Source: Bacteroidia bacterium (GTDB lineage: Bacteria; Bacteroidota; Bacteroidia; Bacteroidales; Prolixibacteraceae). Taken from it: a DNA stretch of 38,040 nt. The translations under genes and the position numbers were made by a program. Of the stretch, positions 1 to 8,391 are shown piece after piece. The notes under the pieces were generated by a model. That model was given only the letters and a program-made list of their open reading frames with translations. It searched no databases and was not told where the DNA came from. Every line of letters starts with the position of its first letter. Position 1 is the stretch's first letter. Where the stretch lies: contig JAPLDR010000104.1 in the NCBI GenBank assembly GCA_026391655.1, forward strand, positions 33,112 through 71,151. Reading direction: 5' to 3'.

Positions 1-200
1 ATTTAAAGCAAAGGGGGATATTGGCTGTTTTTCATTATCAATCATTACATAAATCACGGTATTATGCTAAATTGCATGATAACAGGGTATTAGTTAATTC
101 AGACAATTATGAAGAAAGTCTTTTAAGATTGCCTTTCTTTTTTGAAATTACAACATCAGAAATAGATTACATAGTAGAAAGTATAAGCGAGTTATTATAA
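1..200 (+). CDS. wecE: dTDP-4-amino-4,6-dideoxygalactose transaminase, C-terminal end (partial)
   Basis: Only the last 65 codons are inside the window, read from base 3 to a TAA at 198-200. The visible part has the WecE/RffA signature of the DegT/DnrJ/EryC1 PLP aminotransferase family: GILAVFHYQSLHKS, then SLLRLPFFFEIT, then an acidic helix ending ISELL. In the family these segments belong to the small C-terminal domain. The enzyme converts dTDP-4-keto-6-deoxyglucose to dTDP-4-amino-4,6-dideoxygalactose in the cytoplasm, a precursor for surface glycans. The PLP lysine lies upstream of the window. Its place at the head of a run of glycosyltransferases fits a sugar-nucleotide supply role. The family is clear; the exact sugar is inferred from the HY-x-x-LH motif. 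Confidence 0.8.
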   Translation, partial: LKQRGILAVFHYQSLHKSRYYAKLHDNRVLVNSDNYEESLLRLPFFFEITTSEIDYIVESISELL

Positions 201-582
201 TTTCCCTTTGCTGATTCAGTTGCTTAGTATAGCTGTCGAAATCGTCCGTCTGTGCTTCAAAAGCAGACAATAGAAAGCTAAATGAAATGCTTAAATAGGG
301 TAAAAGGATCTGTTTAATAAACTGTGTCAAGCGGAAAAGTTGGGGGAGCATTTTCGATTGTATTTTAAATTTAGAACTGGTATTCACATTGGTCATGAGA
401 TTGTATTCGACCTATGTAGATTGATATCGAAGTAATTTGATTCACCTAAGGATCTTTGGAACGAAACTCTGAAAAATTGAAATAACAGAGTTTCAAATAA
501 AGGCCCAGCTGTAATGAAATTTTTAACTTATTGGCGGAAGTTCTGAAGTGTTTGAAAAGGGTAAAGATTAAAGGAATAAAAT
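201..582. other. 382-nt gene-free stretch with a degenerate repeat copy
   Basis: No convincing coding sequence on either strand; the open minus-strand frame at 148-396 overlaps the aminotransferase end and has no recognisable protein. The stretch holds repeat copy A (437-530). Inside it is a hairpin with a 9-bp stem (463-471 with 486-494, GAAACTCTG/CAGAGTTTC) and a 14-nt loop. There is no T-run after the hairpin, so it is not called a terminator. A short purine stretch (AAAGGAA, about 571-577) precedes the next start codon. Confidence 0.5.
437..530 (+). repeat. Degenerate interspersed repeat, copy A
   Basis: Aligned by hand with 16720-16815, about two of three bases match over some 85 nt, including TTGATT, AGGATCTT, AATTGAAA and GCTGT in the same order and spacing. 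It also contains an internal hairpin (463-494). It lies in the gap before the first glycosyltransferase gene. The function is unknown; it resembles a decayed small non-coding element. Confidence 0.5.
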
Positions 583-1539
583 ATGACTCATTGCACCATA
601 CTCATTCTCACCTACAAAGGTAAACATCACCTTGAATATTTATTACCAACGGTTAAGATTGCTATTGATAATACGCAACAATATAACTTTAACGTTCTTA
701 TTATTGATAATGGACAACACATTCCTACCCGTGAATGGGTAAATCAAAATTTTTCGGATTACGGTTATGAGTTTTCGCCTGTAAACGATTATTTGTTTTC
801 GCTGAACGCTTATATTGCCAAACTAATGTCGGAATTTGTTTTTGTGCTAAACGATGATATGAAATTTAATCCCAATGTACTATCACTCTTGATGCCTGTT
901 ATAGAAAATGACAGTAACCTTTTTGGAGTGATGTGCCAAATTATGGATTGGGACGGTAACTATGAAGCATCCGGAGTACGAGTGTTGAGTTATTCATTTG
1001 GCTGGGCTAAAAACGAATGGGTAAAGTTTACCGACAAAAAATTGCGATATACGCTTTATGGAGGAGGAGGTGCTACACTATATAGAACTTCAATGTTGAA
1101 TGAGTTGAAGGGGTTCGATACTTTGTACCGTCCTGCATACGCTGAAGATCTCGATCTTGGTCATAGGGCCTGGCATAAGGGTTGGGCGACTTTATATTAT
1201 CCAAATGCTATTTTATACCATCGCGAAGGAGGAACCATAAAAGATCAATTCAAAACCAACCGCCTGACTCAAAATATATTCAAAAACAGAATTTTATGGA
1301 TGGCTCGTAATGCCAATAAACGTTTTTTTTTAATCCAGTTTATAATCCTGCTGCCCTGGCGAATAATAACAGGCTGGAAAGTAGATAGAAATTCCTATTT
1401 AGCCTTACTAAAAGCACTACCCCGCATACCTGTGGCAGTATTTAAACGTTTTATTGATAGTAGTACAACAAATGATGTTGAAATAATGGATTACCTTGGA
1501 AAAGAGTACATCAAAAGCCAGCTAACAAGCCGTTTATAG
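583..1539 (+). CDS. GT2 family glycosyltransferase (rhamnosyltransferase-like)
   Basis: The 318-residue protein is a GT-A fold family 2 glycosyltransferase that probably adds one sugar from a nucleotide donor to a lipid-linked glycan at the inner face of the membrane. The N-terminus (TILILTYKG) is the donor-binding strand. The metal-binding DxD equivalent is N90-D91-D92. The acceptor-side acidic motif AEDLDLGHRAWHKGW (residues 187-201) contains the likely catalytic ED pair. Residues about 249-268 are hydrophobic and aromatic and may associate with the membrane. It resembles WbbL-type rhamnosyltransferases, but the sugar cannot be read from sequence. It is more isolated than its neighbours, with gaps of 382 and 258 nt that both contain repeat copies. 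Confidence 0.9.
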   Translation: MTHCTILILTYKGKHHLEYLLPTVKIAIDNTQQYNFNVLIIDNGQHIPTREWVNQNFSDYGYEFSPVNDYLFSLNAYIAKLMSEFVFVLNDDMKFNPNVLSLLMPVIENDSNLFGVMCQIMDWDGNYEASGVRVLSYSFGWAKNEWVKFTDKKLRYTLYGGGGATLYRTSMLNELKGFDTLYRPAYAEDLDLGHRAWHKGWATLYYPNAILYHREGGTIKDQFKTNRLTQNIFKNRILWMARNANKRFFLIQFIILLPWRIITGWKVDRNSYLALLKALPRIPVAVFKRFIDSSTTNDVEIMDYLGKEYIKSQLTSRL

Positions 1540-1689
1540 TTTTTTAGTTATATGCCCAATTCAATGAGTTTATTAAACCATATGTATTTTTTTAAATCTC
1601 AATAGAAAAAATGTACATCATGCACACAACTATATTTATCTCTTCATTCACATGATTTGTAAAATAGGATTATCCAAAAGTTTTTCTCC

Positions 1690-1790
1690 AATAGGGATTT
1701 TCGCTTCGAGGCTCCGATCTTTTAGTACTCTCTATCTAAATTTCGCTGGGTCTCATTCCGAAGACACCCTGCGGGGAAATAAAGTAAACT
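1690..1790 (-). repeat. Degenerate interspersed repeat, copy B (inverted)
   Basis: Read on the minus strand from 1764 it begins TCTTCGGAATGAGACC and matches the copy at 16720-16815 at 24 of the first 31 bases, with weaker similarity onward. It fills most of the 258-nt gap between the GT2 gene and the sugar-nucleotide reductase. It lies inverted relative to both copy A and copy C. Confidence 0.5.
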
Positions 1791-1797
1791 GTAGTTT

Positions 1798-2613
1798 ATG
1801 AACACCATTAAGCGTCCAATTGTGTTTTTAGGTCATAAAGGCATGTTAGGGCAAATGGCCGTAAAATATTTTACAGAAAAAGGATATACCTTACATACAA
1901 CAGATATAAAGTTTACCCCTGAGTTGAAAGATGGTTTTATGCGTTTTATCTTACAGTATCCAGAGGCAACTGTTATCAATGCAATAGGGAAAATAAATCA
2001 AAAAACAACCGACTACCATGAGTTGCTTTGGGCCAATACCATTTTACCACTCGAATTGAACAACAGGCTATTGCCTACACAATTGCTGATACATCCCAGT
2101 ACTGATTGTGTTTTCAGCGGTAAAAAGGGAATGCCTTATACCATTACCGATGTTCCTGATCCCATTGATGCTTATGGCTGGAGCAAGCGTTTGGGAGAAG
2201 TCGCATTACAAAACAGACCTAATACCATTATTACCAGGGTTTCTATTATTGGACCCGATAAATCACCTCAACCTAAAGGTTTACTGGGGTGGTTTTTATC
2301 GCAACCCGAAGGTTCAACATTAAAAGGTTTTACCAATCACATTTGGAACGGAATCACCACATTAGAATGGTGCAAACAAGTTGAGCAGCTAATAAAAATA
2401 AATGACTATGAGGAAAGGTCTTGCCTATTTCAATTGGGAACCAGCGAATTCTATACAAAACATGAAATGCTTCTTCTCTTTTCAAGTATTTTGAACAAGA
2501 AAATTTCAATAGAAAAGTTTGCAACTCATGAAGGTGTTGATAGAAGATTACAACCAGGGATTATAACTGAATCATTAGAGATACAATTAGAAAATTTAAA
2601 AAATGGGAATTAA
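1798..2613 (+). CDS. RmlD-like sugar-nucleotide reductase (extended SDR)
   Basis: This 271-residue protein belongs to the dTDP-4-dehydrorhamnose reductase (RmlD) group of extended short-chain dehydrogenases. The Rossmann motif GHKGMLG (residues 12-18) binds NAD(P)H. S101-T102-D103 followed by VFSG is typical of the family's central strand. Y126-x3-K130 (YGWSK) is the catalytic pair. RmlD makes dTDP-L-rhamnose, and relatives reduce other 4-keto sugars. No rmlA, B or C genes are visible nearby, so the exact substrate is open. The start ATG follows the repeat region directly, and the 3' end overlaps the next gene by 11 nt, suggesting translational coupling. Confidence 0.85.
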   Translation: MNTIKRPIVFLGHKGMLGQMAVKYFTEKGYTLHTTDIKFTPELKDGFMRFILQYPEATVINAIGKINQKTTDYHELLWANTILPLELNNRLLPTQLLIHPSTDCVFSGKKGMPYTITDVPDPIDAYGWSKRLGEVALQNRPNTIITRVSIIGPDKSPQPKGLLGWFLSQPEGSTLKGFTNHIWNGITTLEWCKQVEQLIKINDYEERSCLFQLGTSEFYTKHEMLLLFSSILNKKISIEKFATHEGVDRRLQPGIITESLEIQLENLKNGN

Positions 2614-3508
2614 AAAAATTGTAAAAAGAATTATAAATAAACTTCCTTATATAAAACGATTATTAAAATTCAAAACATATTGGGAACCGGGTCATTATTA
2701 TAGTGCTCTACCCAATGAGGAATATATCAAAGCGAATAATAAAAGGATATTCTCTGGGAATACTGATATCTATGGAGTCAATTTAAATGATGAAGCTCAA
2801 TATCAATTCCTTGAAACTCTATATCCTTATATCTGTGAGTGTCCGTTTAAAAATGAAAGTAAGGTTGAATCCCATAGATTTTATAATAAAAATGGATTAT
2901 ATGGTTATGGCGATTCTGATTTATTATTTGCGGTAATAAGGTATTATAAACCTGATAGAATCATAGAAGTTGGTTCGGGTTTTTCATCAGCTTTAATGAT
3001 GGATACAAATGAAAAATTCTTTAATAACAACATTCAAATAACATTTATTGAACCTTTTCCTGAAAGATTGAATCTGATTTTGAAGGATGAGGACAGGAAA
3101 AAATACAAAATTGTTGAAGATATAGTTCAAAATGTTAAAGTTGAAATTTTTCATGATCTAAAAGAAAATGATATTTTATTTATAGATTCATCACATGTAT
3201 TAAAAACAAGTAGTGATCTTGAATATCTGTTTTTTGAAATTCTCCCAAACCTTAACAAAGGGGTGATTGTACATTTTCATGACATATTCAATAATTTCGA
3301 ATACTTAGAAGATCATTTTTTAAGTTATAAAGGATTTGGCTGGAACGAAGATTATTTTCTGAGAGCCTTTCTAATGTATAATAATACCTTTGAGATAAAG
3401 TATTTTGCTCATTATTTTGATTGTCATAACGAAAATGTACTCAAAGAAAAGTTTCCAAAATATCAGCTATTTACATCTGCAGCTCTATGGATAAAAAAAA
3501 TAGGCTGA
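2603..3508 (+). CDS. Class I SAM-dependent methyltransferase (Methyltransf_24-like)
   Basis: The 301-residue product has motif I IIEVGSGFSSA (residues 120-130), then FIEPFPERL after the next strand, and DILFIDSSH, the acidic strand usual in this group. This is the Rossmann core that binds S-adenosylmethionine. The C-terminal half (GVIVHFHDIF, then an aromatic-rich tail) is like methyltransferases found in glycan clusters. A likely role is O-methylation of a sugar residue, with no indication which one. It begins inside the preceding gene and overlaps the next by 22 nt. Base composition becomes markedly AT-rich from here onward. Confidence 0.8.
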   Translation: MGIKKIVKRIINKLPYIKRLLKFKTYWEPGHYYSALPNEEYIKANNKRIFSGNTDIYGVNLNDEAQYQFLETLYPYICECPFKNESKVESHRFYNKNGLYGYGDSDLLFAVIRYYKPDRIIEVGSGFSSALMMDTNEKFFNNNIQITFIEPFPERLNLILKDEDRKKYKIVEDIVQNVKVEIFHDLKENDILFIDSSHVLKTSSDLEYLFFEILPNLNKGVIVHFHDIFNNFEYLEDHFLSYKGFGWNEDYFLRAFLMYNNTFEIKYFAHYFDCHNENVLKEKFPKYQLFTSAALWIKKIG

Positions 3509-4689
3509 GCGTTCAACAAAATAAATACCTGCTTTTTTCGACCGATTTTAAACCTATGGATGGAGGATTAGCCGATTACGCATTTCAACTGGCTAATCAC
3601 CTGCATAAAGAAAATAAGCTTGAATGCGTTATTAACTTTGCAAAAGAATCTAATTTCGACTTTCAGTCAAAAAAATCCGTTATTGCTTCTATTGAAAGAA
3701 ATCTTGGCAAAAAAATAGGAGATAACTTGCAATTTATAAGACGGTTGAATACTTTTTTACACTATTTGAAATTATATTTTTTTTCTTTAAAGGAGTTATA
3801 CCCTTATAAGTTCAAAAATATAGATTTATTGGCTGTTTCTTGTTACGGATACAAACAACTTATTTACATTAATGCCGCTCGCATATTGCGATTTAAATAT
3901 AAAATAGTTTTACATGGTCTGGATATTATTACTAATAAAAGTGTATGGTCTCTTTTTGAAAAGGTAGTAAAAGGGAGCAATGAAATTATATGTAATTCGA
4001 ATGCCACGAAGGAACTTCTAGTAAGTAAGAAAACATCTTGCTTAAATCAAAAAATTACAATCCAACATCCGGTGCTGGATAAGGCTTACATCGAAGCCTT
4101 AAATGCTTTACCTCTTGCTTACTTTGAAAATAAATGGCAGATTGAATTAGAGAAAAGAATTCTTATAGTTTCAATAACACGACTCGTAAAAAGAAAAGGT
4201 ATAAACATAGCAATTGATGCTGTTACTGAATTACTTAAAAAAGGGTATAAAATTACCTATATTATAGGTGGAAAGGGAGCGGAATTTGAAAATCTTAAAT
4301 CACAAATTGATATCAATAATTTAACTCAATATATTCGACTAGTTGGCTTTGTAAGTGACGAAGAAAAGTTCTCACTCTTGCATTATAGTGATTTATTTTT
4401 GCTCCCGACGCGAAGCTTAAATAATAGTGATTTTGAAGGTTTTGGCATATCATTTATTGAAGCCTCCTATAAAAGAAATATTGTAATTGGCGGAGTTCAT
4501 GGTGGTGTACCTGAGGCCATTAAGCATGAAGTGAGTGGTTTTACGCTCAATTTTGATGCTGCAAATGCAACCAATGAGTTAGAAAATTTATTAATAAAAC
4601 TAATAAAGTTGAAGGACCTAAACTACTTAAAAGAACAAGGCTACAATTATGTAAATGATAATTACACAACTCTAAAATTGCAATTATGA
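3487..4689 (+). CDS. GT4 family glycosyltransferase
   Basis: A 400-residue GT-B fold enzyme. The N-terminal domain opens with LLFSTDFKPMDGGLADYA, the glycine-rich acceptor-side loop of GT4 enzymes. The C-terminal donor domain begins with VSITRLVKRKG (around residue 230), and the donor-binding E-x7-E motif is EGFGISFIE (E317 to E325). Such enzymes transfer a sugar with retention of anomeric configuration. The ATG at 3487 lies within the last 22 nt of the preceding gene. A later in-frame ATG would remove the N-terminal strand and is unlikely. It ends in an ATGA overlap with the next start. Confidence 0.9.
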   Translation: MDKKNRLSVQQNKYLLFSTDFKPMDGGLADYAFQLANHLHKENKLECVINFAKESNFDFQSKKSVIASIERNLGKKIGDNLQFIRRLNTFLHYLKLYFFSLKELYPYKFKNIDLLAVSCYGYKQLIYINAARILRFKYKIVLHGLDIITNKSVWSLFEKVVKGSNEIICNSNATKELLVSKKTSCLNQKITIQHPVLDKAYIEALNALPLAYFENKWQIELEKRILIVSITRLVKRKGINIAIDAVTELLKKGYKITYIIGGKGAEFENLKSQIDINNLTQYIRLVGFVSDEEKFSLLHYSDLFLLPTRSLNNSDFEGFGISFIEASYKRNIVIGGVHGGVPEAIKHEVSGFTLNFDAANATNELENLLIKLIKLKDLNYLKEQGYNYVNDNYTTLKLQL

Positions 4690-5573
4690 TCAAACAATAT
4701 CTGAGCAATCAATTTTACAAAATGAAGTACAAGCGTGCCGCCAGGGCCTTTAATAAGGCTTTGTCTCATCCTTATTATTTAGAAGAGAGTAATTTTAACG
4801 AGTTCATGAATGAATATGGTAAAATAGAAGCAAAGCCATTTCAGGATTATTCGGTTCCAGCAATGGAATTACAGGCCAACAAAAGATGTGATATACTCAT
4901 GAACAAATTGGATACAAATCCAGCGTGTGTTCTTGAAATTGGACCAGGGGCGGGTTATGTTTTAAAAGAATTTAAAAATAGAAATGTAAAAAATGTTTTC
5001 GCAGTAGATATTGTCGATCAATTATATCAAGAGGTAAAAGATGCCGGAGTAGAATTATTGCTTACTAGTGCAGAAAATATAGCTGAATTAAAAAATGAAT
5101 CCGTTGATTTAATATTTAGTTGGGGTACGTTGGAACATATTCCGGAACCACAAAAAGTTTTAAATGAATGTTTCAGAATTTTAAGACCGGGAGGGAAAAT
5201 TTATATGGAATTTGGCCCATTGTATTATAGCCCCTGGGGATATCATCATCAGGCAATTTTAAGACTTCCGTATTTTCATATTTTATTTCCTGAGATGTTA
5301 ATACATAACCTATCAAAACAAAAAAGACCTATTGATTATATTGGGTATTTGCCATGGGTAAGTGGTAATCCATTAGAAGTTTACAGAAAAATATTAAAAA
5401 ATATTCCATGCAATTGTTTAGTTGATACTTACAAAGAAGGTTACGATTGGTATGCAACAGATCTAATTCAACAATATCCGGGTGTTTTCAAATCGAAAAA
5501 TGTTCCTTTTGAGAATTTTTTTGTAGACTCCATTAAGTTAGGCATTACAAAAAAGTTTATTAAAACAATGTGA
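4686..5573 (+). CDS. Class I SAM-dependent methyltransferase (Methyltransf_11-like)
   Basis: The 295-residue protein has a textbook methyltransferase core: motif I VLEIGPGAG (residues 82-90), an acidic residue in FAVDI for the ribose hydroxyls, FSWGTLEHIPEP as the motif after strand 4, and ECFRILRPGGKIYMEFGP as motifs V/VI. An N-terminal helical extension of about 75 residues and a C-terminal aromatic segment (YSPWGYHHQ) probably form the acceptor site. The role is inferred to be glycan or glycolipid methylation from the cluster. Its start overlaps the stop of the upstream glycosyltransferase by 4 nt, so the two are probably translationally coupled. Confidence 0.85.
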   Translation: MIKQYLSNQFYKMKYKRAARAFNKALSHPYYLEESNFNEFMNEYGKIEAKPFQDYSVPAMELQANKRCDILMNKLDTNPACVLEIGPGAGYVLKEFKNRNVKNVFAVDIVDQLYQEVKDAGVELLLTSAENIAELKNESVDLIFSWGTLEHIPEPQKVLNECFRILRPGGKIYMEFGPLYYSPWGYHHQAILRLPYFHILFPEMLIHNLSKQKRPIDYIGYLPWVSGNPLEVYRKILKNIPCNCLVDTYKEGYDWYATDLIQQYPGVFKSKNVPFENFFVDSIKLGITKKFIKTM

Positions 5574-5577
5574 AAAG

Positions 5578-6342
5578 GTGAGTTTTATAAAATTTACATA
5601 TCATCAGTTTATTTACAATTACAAAAAATTTGGAATTAAAGGTGTAATTTTATATGCCATCTATTTGAAAGAGTTTATTTTTGCGAAACTTAATTTTGGG
5701 AAAAAAAGTGATTGTAAATTGTGTGGAGCAAAAGAAATCGTTTTTTTACCATTACTTATACCTCCAATAACTGTCCGCAAAAACATGATATGTAAATGTG
5801 GAAGTATGTTAAGGCATGCTTATTATGGTCTAAATGCTGAAAAATATTTATTTTTTAAATTAAATAAGGACTATCCTTATATTATTTATCATTTTATTGC
5901 GGAACAAGGTTTGATTGATTTTTGGAAAAGAAATTTTTCTAATTCAGAATACCATGTTACTTGTTTTCCAGGCAAAATTGAAGGTTCTGAAGTATTAGAT
6001 TTAACAAATTTATCCTTACCATCGGAGAGTGCAGATATTTTAATTGCCAACCGGGTGTTTACTTGCATTGAAGATATTAGCAATACGTTTAAAGAGTGTT
6101 ATAGAGTATTGAAAAAAGGTGGTTACCTTGTTCTTGGAGATGAATTTATTGAAGGAAAGAATACAAAGGGAATGACTGCATTTAGCAGCTATGGAAATTG
6201 TTACAGAACATTTGGTTCAGATGATTTTCTTGAAATTGTAAGTCCTTTCGAAAACTATAATGTTTATAATGACTTATCAGAGTTTGACAGAAATCAAATA
6301 AATTTCTCATTATTCGAATGTCTTATAGTTTTACAGAAATAA
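5578..6342 (+). CDS. SAM-dependent methyltransferase-like protein with N-terminal Cys4 motif
   Basis: The 254-residue protein starts at a GTG, with no better ATG before the conserved region. Residues 46-49 (CKLC) and 72-74 (CKC) form a four-cysteine, probably zinc-binding, knuckle. The C-terminal part has the second half of a methyltransferase core: SLPSESADILIANRVFTC, then ECYRVLKKGGYLVLGDE. A glycine-rich motif I is not obvious; the equivalent region reads YPYIIYHFIAEQG. Similar architectures occur in methyltransferases of polysaccharide loci. Catalytic competence is therefore less certain than for its neighbours. It sits 4 nt after the previous stop and directly abuts the next gene. Confidence 0.65.
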   Translation: MSFIKFTYHQFIYNYKKFGIKGVILYAIYLKEFIFAKLNFGKKSDCKLCGAKEIVFLPLLIPPITVRKNMICKCGSMLRHAYYGLNAEKYLFFKLNKDYPYIIYHFIAEQGLIDFWKRNFSNSEYHVTCFPGKIEGSEVLDLTNLSLPSESADILIANRVFTCIEDISNTFKECYRVLKKGGYLVLGDEFIEGKNTKGMTAFSSYGNCYRTFGSDDFLEIVSPFENYNVYNDLSEFDRNQINFSLFECLIVLQK

Positions 6343-7266
6343 ATGGCAGTATCTATCTTAAGTTATCATGGTTGGGAAGTTTCTGCTAATGTCTTTGAAG
6401 GCCATTTAGAACAATTATATGCCAATGGTTTTAGGGGTATTTCAATGGAAGAAATCCCTCATTGTAGTAATAAGAAAGAGAACTTTTTTGTTATTACTAC
6501 CGATGACGGCAATATAGGAGACCTCATTTTTGCCGGGATTGCGCAGAAATATTCAATCCCGGTTTATGCATTTGTAAATAGCGAAAGTATTAGCAGTGTG
6601 TTTGTTGAAAATTGTATAACACAGACGAATTTAATAATCGAAGATCACGGATTCAATCATAGTGCCATCATTATTTGGCCCGAAATAATCGATTTAACTT
6701 TTGATCCTTCACCAATTTTTAATTTTCAGGGGCTTTCTTTAAAACCAAAAGTTTACCAGTCAGGCTATTTATCAAGTACTTCATTTATACCTCATAAAGA
6801 TTTTATCTCATTCTTAAAAAAGTTTCAGGAGTCTAATTATTCTTTTGAGTCAGTTGTAAAGTCAGGCATTTCACAAAATGTTATTAAGCAGAAAAGGAAT
6901 AAGCTGTATATAAAAGGAGATTTCGAAACGTATCGCGATTTTAAGTTTCGTTGTAAAAATTTTATTGAACAAGGCATTCAGACTTTTACGGAGAAGTTTA
7001 ACAAACAACCCTCCTATTTTGCATATTCCTGGTGGTTAGGTAGTGAATTTGCAAACGTTGTTCTAAAGTGTAAAAAATATAAGGGATCATTTGCAAATGC
7101 CGGGAAATCTATTACAAAACCAATCTATTGGAATGTGCCTAGATGCTATATTGGAAACACAATTGATATTTTTGAATGTATCAATCATCCGAAAATTGTA
7201 AATTACCATTTTAACAAAATCTTAGTTTTAAAGAATTTAATAAAACGTATATACTATAATGTATAA
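6343..7266 (+). CDS. Polysaccharide deacetylase (NodB-like) family protein
   Basis: The 307-residue protein shows the carbohydrate esterase 4 layout: ILSYHGW at the start, HLEQLYANGFRGISMEEI, then FVITTDDG (T53-D54-D55-G56) as the catalytic/metal motif, and H102-G-F-N-H106, which fits the zinc-binding HxxxH. These enzymes remove N- or O-acetyl groups from sugars. No signal peptide is visible, so it would act in the cytoplasm on a lipid-linked intermediate. The second half (about 150-300) is less typical of NodB. The ATG follows the previous stop with no gap, and the 3' end overlaps the next glycosyltransferase by 8 nt. Confidence 0.75.
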   Translation: MAVSILSYHGWEVSANVFEGHLEQLYANGFRGISMEEIPHCSNKKENFFVITTDDGNIGDLIFAGIAQKYSIPVYAFVNSESISSVFVENCITQTNLIIEDHGFNHSAIIIWPEIIDLTFDPSPIFNFQGLSLKPKVYQSGYLSSTSFIPHKDFISFLKKFQESNYSFESVVKSGISQNVIKQKRNKLYIKGDFETYRDFKFRCKNFIEQGIQTFTEKFNKQPSYFAYSWWLGSEFANVVLKCKKYKGSFANAGKSITKPIYWNVPRCYIGNTIDIFECINHPKIVNYHFNKILVLKNLIKRIYYNV

Positions 7267-8350
7267 TATATTAACACTCGATTATGAACCTTCGAATAGA
7301 AGGGGAGGTCAGGAATTAAGTTTAATTGATGTTGTTAAAGGTTTTTGCATGAAAGGGTGTGATGTTACCCTTGGATACGTTGTTTATGGAAATTTAATTC
7401 CTGAGTACGAGAAAATGGGGGTTAAAACGATACATGTTCCTGATTTTTATTTAAATAAAAAAGGAAATATCATTTGCTGGCTTTCTTTTTTCACCAGTGT
7501 AAATCGATTAAAATGTAACAAAGAAACTGTTATATACATTAATCAAATAATGGATATAACACTTGCTGCGATTCTTAAAAAGAGGTATAGCTGCAAAAAA
7601 TTAATTTGTCATTTGCGATTGCCTCCCTTAGGTTATAACCTTTTTAGTAAATTTAATCAAGTAGGACTATTCATAAATAATATTGATGTTTTTTTTGTTG
7701 CAACTCAAAAGATGTACGATTTGCATACAAAAAAGGGTATACCAAAGGAAAAAACTTTCATTATCTCCAACGGTTTCTGGTTCGATGAAATGCATGTACC
7801 CGAACATGCAAATAGTAACAAACCCATAAAACTCACTTATATTGGAAGAATTGATCAGACTAAAGGAATACATGTGGTGATTCAAGCTTTAAAAATATTA
7901 AAAAACAGAGGAATAGATTTTAAATTTGATATTGCAGGAATAACAACAAATACAACTCAGGAAGCATACAAAGGGTATCTTCAAAATCAAATAAAAGAAT
8001 TTGAACTTTCTGAAAGTATCGGATTTGTTGGTCATGTTGTAGACCCTATTGAATATTTAAGCAAATACGACTTAACAATTTTTTCTTCTATTTTGGATGA
8101 ATCCTTTGGTAGGGTAGTAGTAGAATCAATATTGGCTAATACTCCGGTAATAGCAAGCAAGATGAGTAGTTTGAAAGAAATTCTTTCAGATAAGGAATGT
8201 GAGTGGGAATATAACAATGAAGAAGACTTGGCAGATTTGATAGTACAATTTATGAATGGTAAAGATTATTATCTTGGAATCAAGAAAAATGTAATACTAA
8301 AAAAGTACAACTTAAATAATATTATTCCTTTAATGTTGATACATTTTTAA
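7259..8350 (+). CDS. GT4 family glycosyltransferase
   Basis: A 363-residue GT-B glycosyltransferase. The N-terminal loop is SNRRGGQELSLIDVV, the donor domain begins LTYIGRIDQTKGIHVVIQAL, and the E-x7-E motif is ESFGRVVVE (about residues 280-289), followed by ANTPVIAS. The C-terminus stops a little early after LNNIIPLMLIHF compared with many GT4 proteins, but all binding motifs are present. It overlaps the deacetylase by 8 nt and is followed by a 41-nt gap. Confidence 0.88.
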   Translation: MYNILTLDYEPSNRRGGQELSLIDVVKGFCMKGCDVTLGYVVYGNLIPEYEKMGVKTIHVPDFYLNKKGNIICWLSFFTSVNRLKCNKETVIYINQIMDITLAAILKKRYSCKKLICHLRLPPLGYNLFSKFNQVGLFINNIDVFFVATQKMYDLHTKKGIPKEKTFIISNGFWFDEMHVPEHANSNKPIKLTYIGRIDQTKGIHVVIQALKILKNRGIDFKFDIAGITTNTTQEAYKGYLQNQIKEFELSESIGFVGHVVDPIEYLSKYDLTIFSSILDESFGRVVVESILANTPVIASKMSSLKEILSDKECEWEYNNEEDLADLIVQFMNGKDYYLGIKKNVILKKYNLNNIIPLMLIHF

Positions 8351-8391
8351 TTATAAACTTCTAATGTTAATGTATTTATGTTTTTTGAACT

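Noticed and set aside
148-396. 82-codon minus-strand frame
   Set aside because: It overlaps the end of the aminotransferase and the repeat-containing gap and has no motif.
463-494. Hairpin as a terminator of the aminotransferase gene
   Set aside because: The perfect 9-bp stem has no following T-run and sits 260 nt after the stop, within a repeat copy.
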